64,000 bases of DNA. Source: Prescottella soli (GTDB lineage Bacteria; Actinomycetota; Actinomycetes; Mycobacteriales; Mycobacteriaceae). The notes under the pieces are model-generated. The model saw only the letters and a program-made list of their open reading frames with translations. It had not been told where the DNA came from and did not search any database. The stretch spans positions 620,001-684,000 of the forward strand of contig NZ_CP157276.1 in the NCBI RefSeq assembly GCF_040024445.1, in the 5' to 3' direction. The stretch's first letter is position 1. Every line of letters starts with the position of its first letter. The translations under genes and the position numbers were made by a program. This document shows positions 8,918-16,119 of the stretch, piece by piece.

Positions 8918-9853
8918 ATGAGAACCACCGTCACCGGAGGAGCCGGGTTCATCGGCAGTCACCTGGTGGAGTACCTCCTGCGACAGGGCGACGAGGTCGT
9001 CGTGCTCGACGACCTGTCGACCGGCACACTCGCCAACCTCGCGCCCGTCGCGAACGCTGACCGATTCCGCTTCGTGGAAGGCTCGATCCTCGATCGCGAC
9101 ACGGTCGACAGCGTGATCGCGGGCGCCGACCGGGTGTTCCACCTCGCGGCCGCCGCTGGGCGGTGGATCGGCCGTCCGGCGGGCCGCCGGCGCACGAACT
9201 TCCGGGGCACCGAGAACGTCCTGGACGCGTGCCGCGACGCGAGAAACGTTCTGCTACTCGCGTCGACAAGCGAGAACCACAGCAGGAACAGTGCCGATGC
9301 CCGCTCCGACATGAAGGGCATCGAGGAGGCACTCGCACACGCGTACCGGCGCGAGTTCGGACTACGGGTGGCGACGGTTCGCCTGTTCGACATCGTCGGC
9401 CCACGGCAGACCGGCCGACACGGGATGGCAGTCCCGTGGCTGGTCGGACACGCCTTGCGAGGCGAACCAATCACGGTGTTCGAGGACGGGCTGAAGACCC
9501 GGTACTTCTCCTACGTCGAAGACGTGGTGCCGGCGATGGTCGCGATCGCCGCGGAGCCCGCCACGTACGGTCAGGCGTTCGACCTCGGTGGGGCGCGGGA
9601 GATCTCGATCGTCGAACTCGCCGAGCGGGTGATCGAAGTACTCGGCTCCGACAGTCCGATCATCCTGGTGCCACACGAGCAGGCTGCGGGGGACGACGCC
9701 ATGCGCTGCCGAGTCCCCGACGATCGGCGGGCGCCGGAGCTGGTGGGCGTCGAACCCGTGACTCCCCTCGACGAGATCATCACGCGCGTCGCCGAGGCAC
9801 TGTCCGCGTGGGATCCGCACGGGCTCAGCGAACAGATGGTCGCAGGCCGATGA
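8918..9853 (+). CDS. NAD-dependent epimerase/dehydratase-like protein, active site degenerate
   Basis: A 311-residue extended SDR of the nucleotide-sugar epimerase type. The cofactor loop GGAGFIGSH (residues 7-15), VFHLAAAAG, NFRGTENVLDACRDA, FGLRVATVRLFDIVGPRQTGRHGM and GQAFDLGG are all where the family has them. The catalytic core is altered. After LLLASTSEN the usual SxxxYG plus about 20-residue loop is shortened, and the YxxxK motif reads RSDMK at 129-133, so the tyrosine is missing. It probably binds NAD but may not catalyse epimerisation. The ATG at 8918 has GAAGGGA at good spacing; an ATG 9 bases earlier is too close. It overlaps the next gene by ATGA. Confidence 0.8.
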   Translation: MRTTVTGGAGFIGSHLVEYLLRQGDEVVVLDDLSTGTLANLAPVANADRFRFVEGSILDRDTVDSVIAGADRVFHLAAAAGRWIGRPAGRRRTNFRGTENVLDACRDARNVLLLASTSENHSRNSADARSDMKGIEEALAHAYRREFGLRVATVRLFDIVGPRQTGRHGMAVPWLVGHALRGEPITVFEDGLKTRYFSYVEDVVPAMVAIAAEPATYGQAFDLGGAREISIVELAERVIEVLGSDSPIILVPHEQAAGDDAMRCRVPDDRRAPELVGVEPVTPLDEIITRVAEALSAWDPHGLSEQMVAGR

Positions 9854-10914
9854 CGCAGCACCTCACGCGTGGGGACGGTCCACGAACGTGCACGAGCGGC
9901 GCTCTCGCGGCGACGGCCGCGCTCTCGCAGCTCGGTTCGGACGGCTGGGGCGCACACCGGCCCGAGCTGCCGCTGGTGATCGGTGCGATTCCACATTGGG
10001 ACCGAGGCGCAGCACTGATGTCGATGTACACCCACGCCCGACACATCGACGTCGTCTCCCCCTGGTCGTACTCGATGACCGCCGACGGCACCGTGGCGAC
10101 TACCGCAGGCATTGCCGTGCGCGCCGATTCCGTGCTCGCGACACGCGTGAGCCACAGAAACATCCGAACGATCCCTACTGTCACGAACACGACCTCCGGA
10201 GAGTGGGACCGTGACACGGTGGCGACAGTCCTGTCGGATCCGGGCCTGCGTCGGACACATGTGCGCTCGCTGACCGAACTCGTCCGCGCGCACGGCTTCG
10301 ACGGTGTCCAGATCGACTACCAGAACCTGGAGTCCGCGGATCGCGGCTGCTTCTCGACGTTCGTCGGCGAGCTGGGCGCCGCGCTGCATCGCATCGGCCG
10401 GGTCCTCTACGTCGCCGTGCACGCCGAGCCGAACGATGCCGGTTGCCGGCCGCACAACGAGACGACCGATTACGCCACCATCGCGTGCTGCGCCGACAAG
10501 GTGATCGTGATGGCGTACGACCGGCACCGGGCGCCCCGCACCGCCGGGCCGATCGCTCCGTACGACTGGGTCGAGGAAGTGGTCCGGCATGCGATCACCC
10601 GGATTCCCCGCGACAAGCTCGTACTCGGTGTCGGACTCCACGGCTACGACTGGGTCGGATCGACCGCCGTCCGGCTCACGTGGACCCAGGTGATGTCGGT
10701 GGCGGCGACCGCGAAACCCCCAATGAACTGGGACGAGACGAGTCGGACGCCGCACTTCGGCTACATCCTCGACGGGATCGCCCACGAGGTCTGGTTCGAG
10801 AATGCTCGCAGTGTCGAAGCCAAGACCGAGCTCGCACGGCGGCACCGGCTCGCAGGGATCGCGCTGTGGCGCCTCGGCGGGGAGGACCCGTCGATCTGGA
10901 GACTGGGGCCGTGA
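9850..10914 (+). CDS. GH18-like (YaaH/SleL-type) protein with altered catalytic residue
   Basis: A 354-residue TIM-barrel protein related to glycoside hydrolase family 18 domains of the spore-cortex/YaaH group. Seen: PLVIGAIPHWDRG, HIDVVSPWSYSMTADGTV, HGFDGVQIDYQNLES (residues 149-162), DKVIVMAYDRH and KLVLGVGLHGYDWVG. In active enzymes the core motif ends in glutamate (DGxxIDxE); here that position is Gln158. Hydrolysis is therefore doubtful and carbohydrate binding is more likely. No clear signal peptide is present. It is coupled to the epimerase-like gene by an ATGA overlap and followed by an MspA porin gene. The pairing suggests a sugar-polymer role, which is inference. Confidence 0.75.
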   Translation: MTQHLTRGDGPRTCTSGALAATAALSQLGSDGWGAHRPELPLVIGAIPHWDRGAALMSMYTHARHIDVVSPWSYSMTADGTVATTAGIAVRADSVLATRVSHRNIRTIPTVTNTTSGEWDRDTVATVLSDPGLRRTHVRSLTELVRAHGFDGVQIDYQNLESADRGCFSTFVGELGAALHRIGRVLYVAVHAEPNDAGCRPHNETTDYATIACCADKVIVMAYDRHRAPRTAGPIAPYDWVEEVVRHAITRIPRDKLVLGVGLHGYDWVGSTAVRLTWTQVMSVAATAKPPMNWDETSRTPHFGYILDGIAHEVWFENARSVEAKTELARRHRLAGIALWRLGGEDPSIWRLGP

Positions 10915-11056
10915 CCGTTCCGTAGCTCGGGCGACCCGCGTGCGTCGCCGTGGACTGGCGAACACGAACCTCGGAACGAAATCACCTGAGGACCACGAGG
11001 CACCACCGGCACACGGCAACACCCCGTATCCGCACGACAGATTAGGAACCTTCGCA

Positions 11057-11695
11057 ATGAACCCGAACTCAACCCCCACACCGCGCCGCCGGACTGCAGC
11101 CGGGGCGGCCACGATCCTGCCCATGGCAGCGCTGTTGCTTTTCGCGACTGCCAGCACGGCAGCCGCGGCCGAGCGCACTGCGTCCACACCTGCCGGTGGG
11201 CTGACGGTGACGCTGACGAACGACACCGTCGAATCGGTTCCGAGGGTCAACAGCATGCCGACTTCGAGCGAGGGCCTCATCTCCGCGACGGCGGTTGCGA
11301 GTGCGACCGGAGCTGGCATACAAGACATCACCAGCAGCACGCTCGACGTCGGCTACCAGGTCGGGTGCCCCATCGACATCTCCGATGGCCCGGAACTCGC
11401 GATCGAGACGACGGCCGGTCCGTCGCTGAATATCTTCCCCACTCCCGGAATGGGCATGAACTTCGGTATCACGCCAAAGATTCAGATCAATCCCAAGCTG
11501 GGTGTCAATCAGGACGTTTCACTCGGAAAGCAGGAGGTGAACGGACCCGACGCCGCGGTGTCGTTCGATGCGGTCCACGTCAAGGTCGACGGATGCATCG
11601 GCGGTGTGACGGTTCGCCCGTATGCCGTCTACACGGTGACGACCGCTCGGGGGAGCCATTCGGTCGCGACGTACGGCACCGCACGCGCGCTCTGA
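11057..11695 (+). CDS. MspA family porin
   Basis: A 212-residue secreted protein of the MspA family, whose octamers form water-filled channels through the mycolic-acid outer membrane. A long signal peptide (Arg-rich start PTPRRR, hydrophobic ILPMAALLLFATA, then ASTAAAA) is followed by the mature domain. Family features are GLISATAVASATG, LDVGYQVGCPIDIS, a periodic NFGITPKIQINPKLG strand region, VHVKVDGCIGGVTVRPYAVYTV and the two cysteines. AGGAA lies before the ATG. It could be cotranscribed with the GH18-like gene 142 bases upstream. A perfect terminator hairpin follows directly. Confidence 0.9.
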   Translation: MNPNSTPTPRRRTAAGAATILPMAALLLFATASTAAAAERTASTPAGGLTVTLTNDTVESVPRVNSMPTSSEGLISATAVASATGAGIQDITSSTLDVGYQVGCPIDISDGPELAIETTAGPSLNIFPTPGMGMNFGITPKIQINPKLGVNQDVSLGKQEVNGPDAAVSFDAVHVKVDGCIGGVTVRPYAVYTVTTARGSHSVATYGTARAL

Positions 11696-11700
11696 CGACT

Positions 11701-11738
11701 GAGTTCTCGCCCGCACGACATCGTGCGGGCGAGAACTC
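11701..11738. terminator. Bidirectional terminator hairpin
   Basis: A perfect 18-bp stem (GAGTTCTCGCCCGCACGA at 11701-11718 with its complement at 11721-11738) starts 5 bases after the porin stop. It lies between convergent genes (porin rightward, ANTAR gene leftward) and can serve both. No clear T-run follows, as is common in high-GC actinobacteria. Confidence 0.85.
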
Positions 11739-11781
11739 GTTCGGTGGCGACCGTCCTGCTCGGGAGCCGCGTTCGGAGACG

Positions 11782-12483
11782 TCACACACGCAGTTCGAGG
11801 GTGACTATCGCTTCCGCGACCGCGTGCACACTGGCGTTGTGCGAGCGGGCGTGACGGCGGATCAACTGGTAGGCGGCATCGACGCCGATTCCGTTCGCGT
11901 TGGAGATGATTCCCTTCGCCTGTTCGACGACGATACGAGTGGTCAGCGCCTGCTCGAGTTGCCCGGACAGACGTTGGAAGTGGTTCACCGCCGACCTCTG
12001 GCTCAGGTACACCGCTGCCATCTCGGCCAGACAACCGACCATGGCGATCTCCCCCTCGAGCCAACGCCGCGGGCGATCCGAGACAAGGACGAGCGTGCCG
12101 ACCGTACGCGGGCCGTGCCGGAGCGGAAACGCCGCCAGCGCCACCAAACCCGATCGCCGCGCCTCCGCGACGAACTGTGGCCAGGTCTCGCGGTGATCGT
12201 CGACCGCGGCGATGTGCAGAATTCTCCCGCGCGCGATCGCATCGGCGCACGGACCGTCCGAAACCAGTTGTGCCAGGCGATCGAGAACGACTCCCGGCGC
12301 GGTCGTCGACGTCGTCGGTGCCGGCGATCCGTCGAGCTCGGTCACGACACCCCCGCCGGCGAGGGCGAGTAGCTCCGAGAGCAGTTCGACCAGACCCCTC
12401 AGCACGACATCCGTTTCGGACGACTCCGCCTGCAGTCTCGTGAACCTCTCCACGGCAACAGCGAATTGACCTTGATCAATCAA
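11782..12483 (-). CDS. GAF and ANTAR domain-containing RNA-binding regulator
   Basis: A 233-residue signalling protein. A GAF-type sensor domain spans roughly residues 15-150 (including DGPCADAIARGRILHIAAVDD and GLVALAAFPLRHG). An ANTAR domain follows at about 165-225 (LEQALTTRIVVEQAKGIISNANGIGVDAAYQLIRRHARSHN). ANTAR domains bind paired hexaloop RNA hairpins and prevent transcription termination when activated. The reading frame starts with TTG at 12483, with only a weak ribosome site; a GTG about 30 bases downstream is an alternative. The target RNA is not obvious nearby. Confidence 0.88.
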   Translation of the reverse strand: MIDQGQFAVAVERFTRLQAESSETDVVLRGLVELLSELLALAGGGVVTELDGSPAPTTSTTAPGVVLDRLAQLVSDGPCADAIARGRILHIAAVDDHRETWPQFVAEARRSGLVALAAFPLRHGPRTVGTLVLVSDRPRRWLEGEIAMVGCLAEMAAVYLSQRSAVNHFQRLSGQLEQALTTRIVVEQAKGIISNANGIGVDAAYQLIRRHARSHNASVHAVAEAIVTLELRV

Positions 12484-12967
12484 CCGACCGTCCCATCATT
12501 CAAGGAATGGAGCCCCCCGACATTCGGAGATTTCGACACTCGCCCGGACCCGCGGGGGCGTTTACATACTCCTGAGCCATTCGTGATTCGCTCGATATCC
12601 CTACGTTGTCCGTCGTTCGTCCGTTCCTCCGACCGCGACCACCCACCTGGCACGGCTGATGCGACTGCGTCCGCGCTCGAGAGGAACGTCCGCCGGAATG
12701 CTATCGGACGCAGGGCATTCACCGCCCCGTATCGGCCGGGGGTAGTTGACTTCACCCGGTCGTTCACCCTGCCGCGGACGATCTGCGAAAACTGCACCAA
12801 ATGCACGGAATCAGCACGCCGGCGAAGATACTCCACGGCAAATCCGGACAATATTTATTCGATCTTTATCGGTGAATACAGATGACAGGCCGGTAGTTCC
12901 ACCCGACCCGTCGATCGCGACATCTCCGGCATCGACGCGCTCGTCCCGGAAAGTTCGTTGCGCTCTA
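12484..12967. other. 484-bp gap, no convincing gene
   Basis: It lies upstream of the ANTAR gene and downstream of the leftward lipase gene. Overlapping open frames of 120-140 codons on both strands lack ribosome sites and recognisable domains. It should contain the ANTAR promoter. I see no clear repeat or RNA structure. Confidence 0.5.
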
Positions 12968-13975
12968 TCACGAGTTGCTTTCGTAGATCATCTCTGCGAC
13001 GCCCGAGCCGAGCGGGACCGGCGTACACACCGGGGCGGGCGCGGTCGGCTCGAGTGCCTGCACCGCGAGTCCGAGCGCGAAGGGGTCGTACACCATGTTG
13101 AAGTGCCCGCCGCGGTTCTCCGGGCAGACGTCCTGCACCAGAATGTTCGTCGCGCCGTCGTCCCGCAACGCGATGTTGGTGTAGGGCTGGATCATCTCGT
13201 CGTAGCGCGACCCGATGGTCGTGTAGCCGACACCGGGCACGGTGTCGCCACCCGCATTGAGCGCGACGAGGAACGGGGATCCCTGCATCTGCTGGCTGAT
13301 CGCCTCGGAGGTGAGCGCCTCGGCGATCCGTTCGGGGTACGGCAGGAGTCGCAGGAGCGGCACGATTCCGTACATCACCCCGCCGTACGTCGGCGACGCG
13401 ATTCCGAGCCATCGGCCCACGACGTCGGCGCCGCCCAGTCTGTTGACGAAGTACCGCGCCACCGTCGCGCCCTGTGAATAGCCGACGAGATCGACCTCCG
13501 CAGCCCCGGTCGACACCCGGACGCGATTCACGAAGTCCGCGAGTTCGCCTGCGCTGCGGGCCATGTCGCCGCGCGCGTACTTGCCGGGTTTGCCGTCCGA
13601 CCCGTAGTTCGGCGCGAACACGCAGAATCCTCGAGCAGTGAGGATCGGCGAGAGCGCGGACCAGTCCGTGTAGGCGTCCGAATCGCTCCCGTGCACGAGC
13701 ACGACGGGATTCGGATGGTCCTGGGCCGGTCGGCACCCGAAGTCGTTCGCCCCCGGGGGCGCGGAGTCCGGGTGCCGCTCGGCGTAGCGCAACGCGTCCG
13801 CGTGTACCGCCTGAACCGGACCGGGCACGATCGGTACGACATACGTGGTCGCTCCCGAGCCGGGCGACCATCCGGAATCCGCCGGGGCCGCGCCGGCGAT
13901 CGCCCCGAACGAACCGAGAGCGGCAGCCAGGACCGTGATCGCCCCGACCGCACCTACCCGCATCGACAGACCCAC
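12968..13975 (-). CDS. Secreted lipase-class alpha/beta hydrolase
   Basis: A 335-residue exported esterase or triacylglycerol lipase of the class-2 lipase type found in actinobacteria. A signal peptide (MRVGAVGAITVLAAALGSFG ... AGAAPA) precedes the oxyanion-hole strand NPVVLVHGSDSDAYTDW. The nucleophile elbow GYSQGATVARYFV and the late histidine region ENRGGHFNMVYDPFALG complete the catalytic fold. I chose GTG at 13975 because GGAGG is 5 bases away; the ATG 12 bases further in (13963) is too distant from it but would give the same mature protein. Substrates are probably acyl esters outside the cell. Confidence 0.85.
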   Translation of the reverse strand: MGLSMRVGAVGAITVLAAALGSFGAIAGAAPADSGWSPGSGATTYVVPIVPGPVQAVHADALRYAERHPDSAPPGANDFGCRPAQDHPNPVVLVHGSDSDAYTDWSALSPILTARGFCVFAPNYGSDGKPGKYARGDMARSAGELADFVNRVRVSTGAAEVDLVGYSQGATVARYFVNRLGGADVVGRWLGIASPTYGGVMYGIVPLLRLLPYPERIAEALTSEAISQQMQGSPFLVALNAGGDTVPGVGYTTIGSRYDEMIQPYTNIALRDDGATNILVQDVCPENRGGHFNMVYDPFALGLAVQALEPTAPAPVCTPVPLGSGVAEMIYESNS

Positions 13976-14081
13976 ACGCACCTCCCGTGGTCCCGCGTAA
14001 CCGTGCGCCGTGTCTATCAAGATCGGCGGCACGCGGCGGCCGCGGCGGCCGGTGCGTGCGATAACGATCGAGGAACGAAAC

Positions 14082-14531
14082 TCAGCGGACCCCGGCTCCG
14101 CTCCCGACCCGGGAGTGCACATCCGCCATGAGAGTCAGGGTTGGGCGCGGAAAACGAGTTCGCTCGCAGTCGCTTTCGAGGGCATCGTCGACCATTTCCA
14201 GAAGATCGTGCCGATGCTGCAGCGGGATCGACCGGACGCCGAGGTCTTCCTCCGATTCCTCGAGAACCAATTGGGTCAGAACCATGTCGCAATCGACGTG
14301 GAAGCGCTCCATCAGCAACACGGACTCGTGGACGGCGGAACGCACGTCTGCCGCGGACGCACGCGGCGGGAGAGCACAGCACAATCCGACCAGGCGGAGG
14401 CCCGGCGAGGCTGCGATCTCACGGATCGAGTCGTACACGTACTCGGCCAGAAGGTCACGGCTGTCGATGTGCGCGAAGACGTTCTGGTGTGCTGCCGCCC
14501 GGAAGGTCGACCGAAAGTGCCGAAGTGTCAT
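14082..14531 (-). CDS. Hypothetical protein of 149 residues
   Basis: I do not recognise this protein. It has a good ribosome site (GAGGAGG, 5-6 bases before the ATG at 14531). It is mostly alpha-helical by composition and soluble, with two cysteines in tandem (VGLCCALPP near residue 50) and a helix-rich middle (VHESVLLMERFHVDCDMVLTQLVLEESEEDLG). It lies 106 bases upstream of the lipase gene in the same direction and divergent from corA, so it may share a promoter region with corA. Confidence 0.6.
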   Translation of the reverse strand: MTLRHFRSTFRAAAHQNVFAHIDSRDLLAEYVYDSIREIAASPGLRLVGLCCALPPRASAADVRSAVHESVLLMERFHVDCDMVLTQLVLEESEEDLGVRSIPLQHRHDLLEMVDDALESDCERTRFPRPTLTLMADVHSRVGSGAGVR

Positions 14532-14710
14532 GATGGCCTCCTCGCTCCCCTCCACACCTACGCGCCCGCTCGGGACCGAGCACGCACCATGACATGCTCC
14601 TGACGCACCGACGACCGTCCTTGACACGCTGTTGACCCCCGCCCCACATCCCTGCCACCAGGGCCGATGCGTGGTGCAATTTGACGAAGAGCGACAGGAA
14701 CGGGGTACGG

Positions 14711-15727
14711 ATGACCATCGTGGACAACGCCGTCTACGTCGACGGTGTTCGCGTCGACACCCCACGCACGCTCGACTGCACCTACGACACGATGAACCGA
14801 CGCGGCGGGATGGCCTGGATCGGCCTCTACCGACCCGACGTCACGGAGATCGATTCGTTGGCGCGCGAGTTCGGTCTCCACCACCTCGCTGTCGAGGACA
14901 CGATCGCCGCCCACCAGCGCCCCAAGCTCGAGCGGTACGACGAGACCCTGTTCGTGGTGCTGCGGCCCGCCCGCTATCTCGACAATGTCGAGAAGGTCGA
15001 GTTCGGCGAGGTGCACGTATTCGTCGGACCCGACTTCGTCGTCACCATCCGGCACGCCGAGTCTCCCGATCTCGGACAGGTGCGACGCCGCCTCGAAGCC
15101 ACCCCCGGACTGCTGCGCCTGGGCCCCGAGGCCGTGTTGTACGCGATTCTGGACCAGGTCGTCGACGAGTACCTACCGGTGGCAGCAGGCCTCGAGAACG
15201 ACATCGACGAAATAGAGAACCAGGTGTTCACCGGCGACCCCGCCGTCGCCAAACGCATCTACGACCTGTCCGGCGAGGTCATCGACTTCCAGCGCGCCAC
15301 GCGGCCGCTGGTGTCGATCCTCGAGGCTCTCGAACGCGGATCGGACAAGTACCACGTCGACCTCGAACTCCGTCGCCACCTGCGCGACGTGCTCGACCAC
15401 ACGCTGCGGGTCGTCGAGCGCGCCGACTCGTCCCGCGCGCACCTGCAGACCGCACTGTCGGTGCACGCCACCCTCGTCGCTCAGCAACAGAACGAGGAAA
15501 TGCGCCGGTTGACGGTCACGAGCCTGAACCAGAGCGAGGAAGTGAAGAAGATATCCGCCTGGGCCGCAATCCTCTTCGCGCCCACGCTGGTCGGCACGGT
15601 CTACGGGATGAACTTCAACGACATGCCGGAACTGGGGTGGGCGTTCGGCTACCCGATGGCCCTGCTGCTCATGGTCGCGACGTCGCTGACACTGTTCTAC
15701 GTCTTCAAACGCCAGCACTGGCTGTGA
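14711..15727 (+). CDS. corA: CorA family magnesium/divalent-cation channel
   Basis: A 338-residue CorA-type channel. A large cytoplasmic N-terminal domain (FGLHHLAVEDTIAAHQRPKLERYDETLFVVLRPA) leads through the long stalk helix to two C-terminal membrane segments. The signature YGMNFNDMPEL gives the GMN selectivity motif between them, and the protein ends in a short basic tail. The ATG at 14711 follows AGGAACGGGG; an in-frame start 30 bases earlier is possible. A Mg2+ riboswitch begins 54 bases after its stop but reads into the next gene, not this one. CorA proteins carry Mg2+, Co2+ or Ni2+; the preferred ion here is inferred. Confidence 0.93.
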   Translation: MTIVDNAVYVDGVRVDTPRTLDCTYDTMNRRGGMAWIGLYRPDVTEIDSLAREFGLHHLAVEDTIAAHQRPKLERYDETLFVVLRPARYLDNVEKVEFGEVHVFVGPDFVVTIRHAESPDLGQVRRRLEATPGLLRLGPEAVLYAILDQVVDEYLPVAAGLENDIDEIENQVFTGDPAVAKRIYDLSGEVIDFQRATRPLVSILEALERGSDKYHVDLELRRHLRDVLDHTLRVVERADSSRAHLQTALSVHATLVAQQQNEEMRRLTVTSLNQSEEVKKISAWAAILFAPTLVGTVYGMNFNDMPELGWAFGYPMALLLMVATSLTLFYVFKRQHWL

Positions 15728-15742
15728 GCACGCGTCGCACGG

Positions 15743-15771
15743 TTGACACCACGCAGAGCCGCTGGCACCCT
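15743..15771 (+). promoter_or_regulatory. Candidate promoter for the M-box transcript
   Basis: A perfect TTGACA at 15743-15748 is followed after 17 bases by CACCCT, a poor -10. It stands just upstream of the riboswitch, where a promoter is needed, so I offer it with modest confidence. Confidence 0.4.
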
Positions 15772-15781
15772 CATCGTGCAG

Positions 15782-15945
15782 CACCTCGTTAGGCGAGGCT
15801 CCTGCACGAACACAGGCCACTGATCTCACGACGTCGAGAGACGCCCAAGATCAGGACAGATTTCCCCGGATTAAGGGGTGATCCCAAGTGGCTTCCCACC
15901 GACGTGGGATACGTCGTGCAGTGCCGAAGCTCTTACGTGGAGGTG
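15782..15945 (+). ncRNA. M-box (ykoK) magnesium riboswitch
   Basis: The stretch carries the conserved blocks of the M-box in order: CTCGTTAGGCGAGGCTCCTG, ACACAGGCCACTG, GACGCCCAAGATCAGGACAG, a CCCC/GGGG arm, and CGTGCAGTGCCGAAGCTCTTACG. The closing stem P1 pairs CACCTC (15782-15787) with GAGGTG (15940-15945). M-boxes fold when Mg2+ is plentiful and switch off downstream genes, usually Mg2+ transporters. Here the next gene rightward is a 17-codon leader peptide and then an FtsW/RodA-like gene. About 120 bases of expression platform (15946-16065) follow. A Rho-dependent or structural switch could lie there, but I see no clear intrinsic terminator. Confidence 0.92.
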
Positions 15946-16065
15946 TTCCGACCGGACGATCGCCATCGAATGTGCGACCGACTCGAAACCCCTGCGTTGC
16001 ACCGTCAGCGGAATCGCGCGGCCGGCCCTGGGACCAGCTGCCGCTCAGGTACGGAGGTAGCCGAT

Positions 16066-16119
16066 ATGGACACCACGATCATCCGACCCGTCGACTACCG
16101 GTTCGAGGTCTGCCGGTGA
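16066..16119 (+). CDS. Leader peptide coupled to the FtsW-like gene
   Basis: A 17-residue open frame (MDTTIIRPVDYRFEVCR) with a very strong ribosome site, ACGGAGGTAG, 5-6 bases before its ATG. Its TGA overlaps the GTG start of the FtsW-like gene in the arrangement GTGA, so ribosomes finishing it can start the next gene. It lies about 120 bases after the M-box. It may set translation of the FtsW-like gene by coupling or act as a sensing leader peptide like those of some bacterial Mg2+ transporters. Function is inferred from position only. Confidence 0.55.
   Translation: MDTTIIRPVDYRFEVCR

Noticed and set aside
12480-12885. Overlapping 123- and 139-codon frames upstream of the ANTAR gene
   Set aside because: Composition looks like non-coding shadow and no start signal is present.
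15782-15945. c-di-AMP (ydaO) riboswitch before the FtsW-like gene
   Set aside because: The GGGGTGATCC block looked similar at first, but the ordered blocks match the M-box much better.
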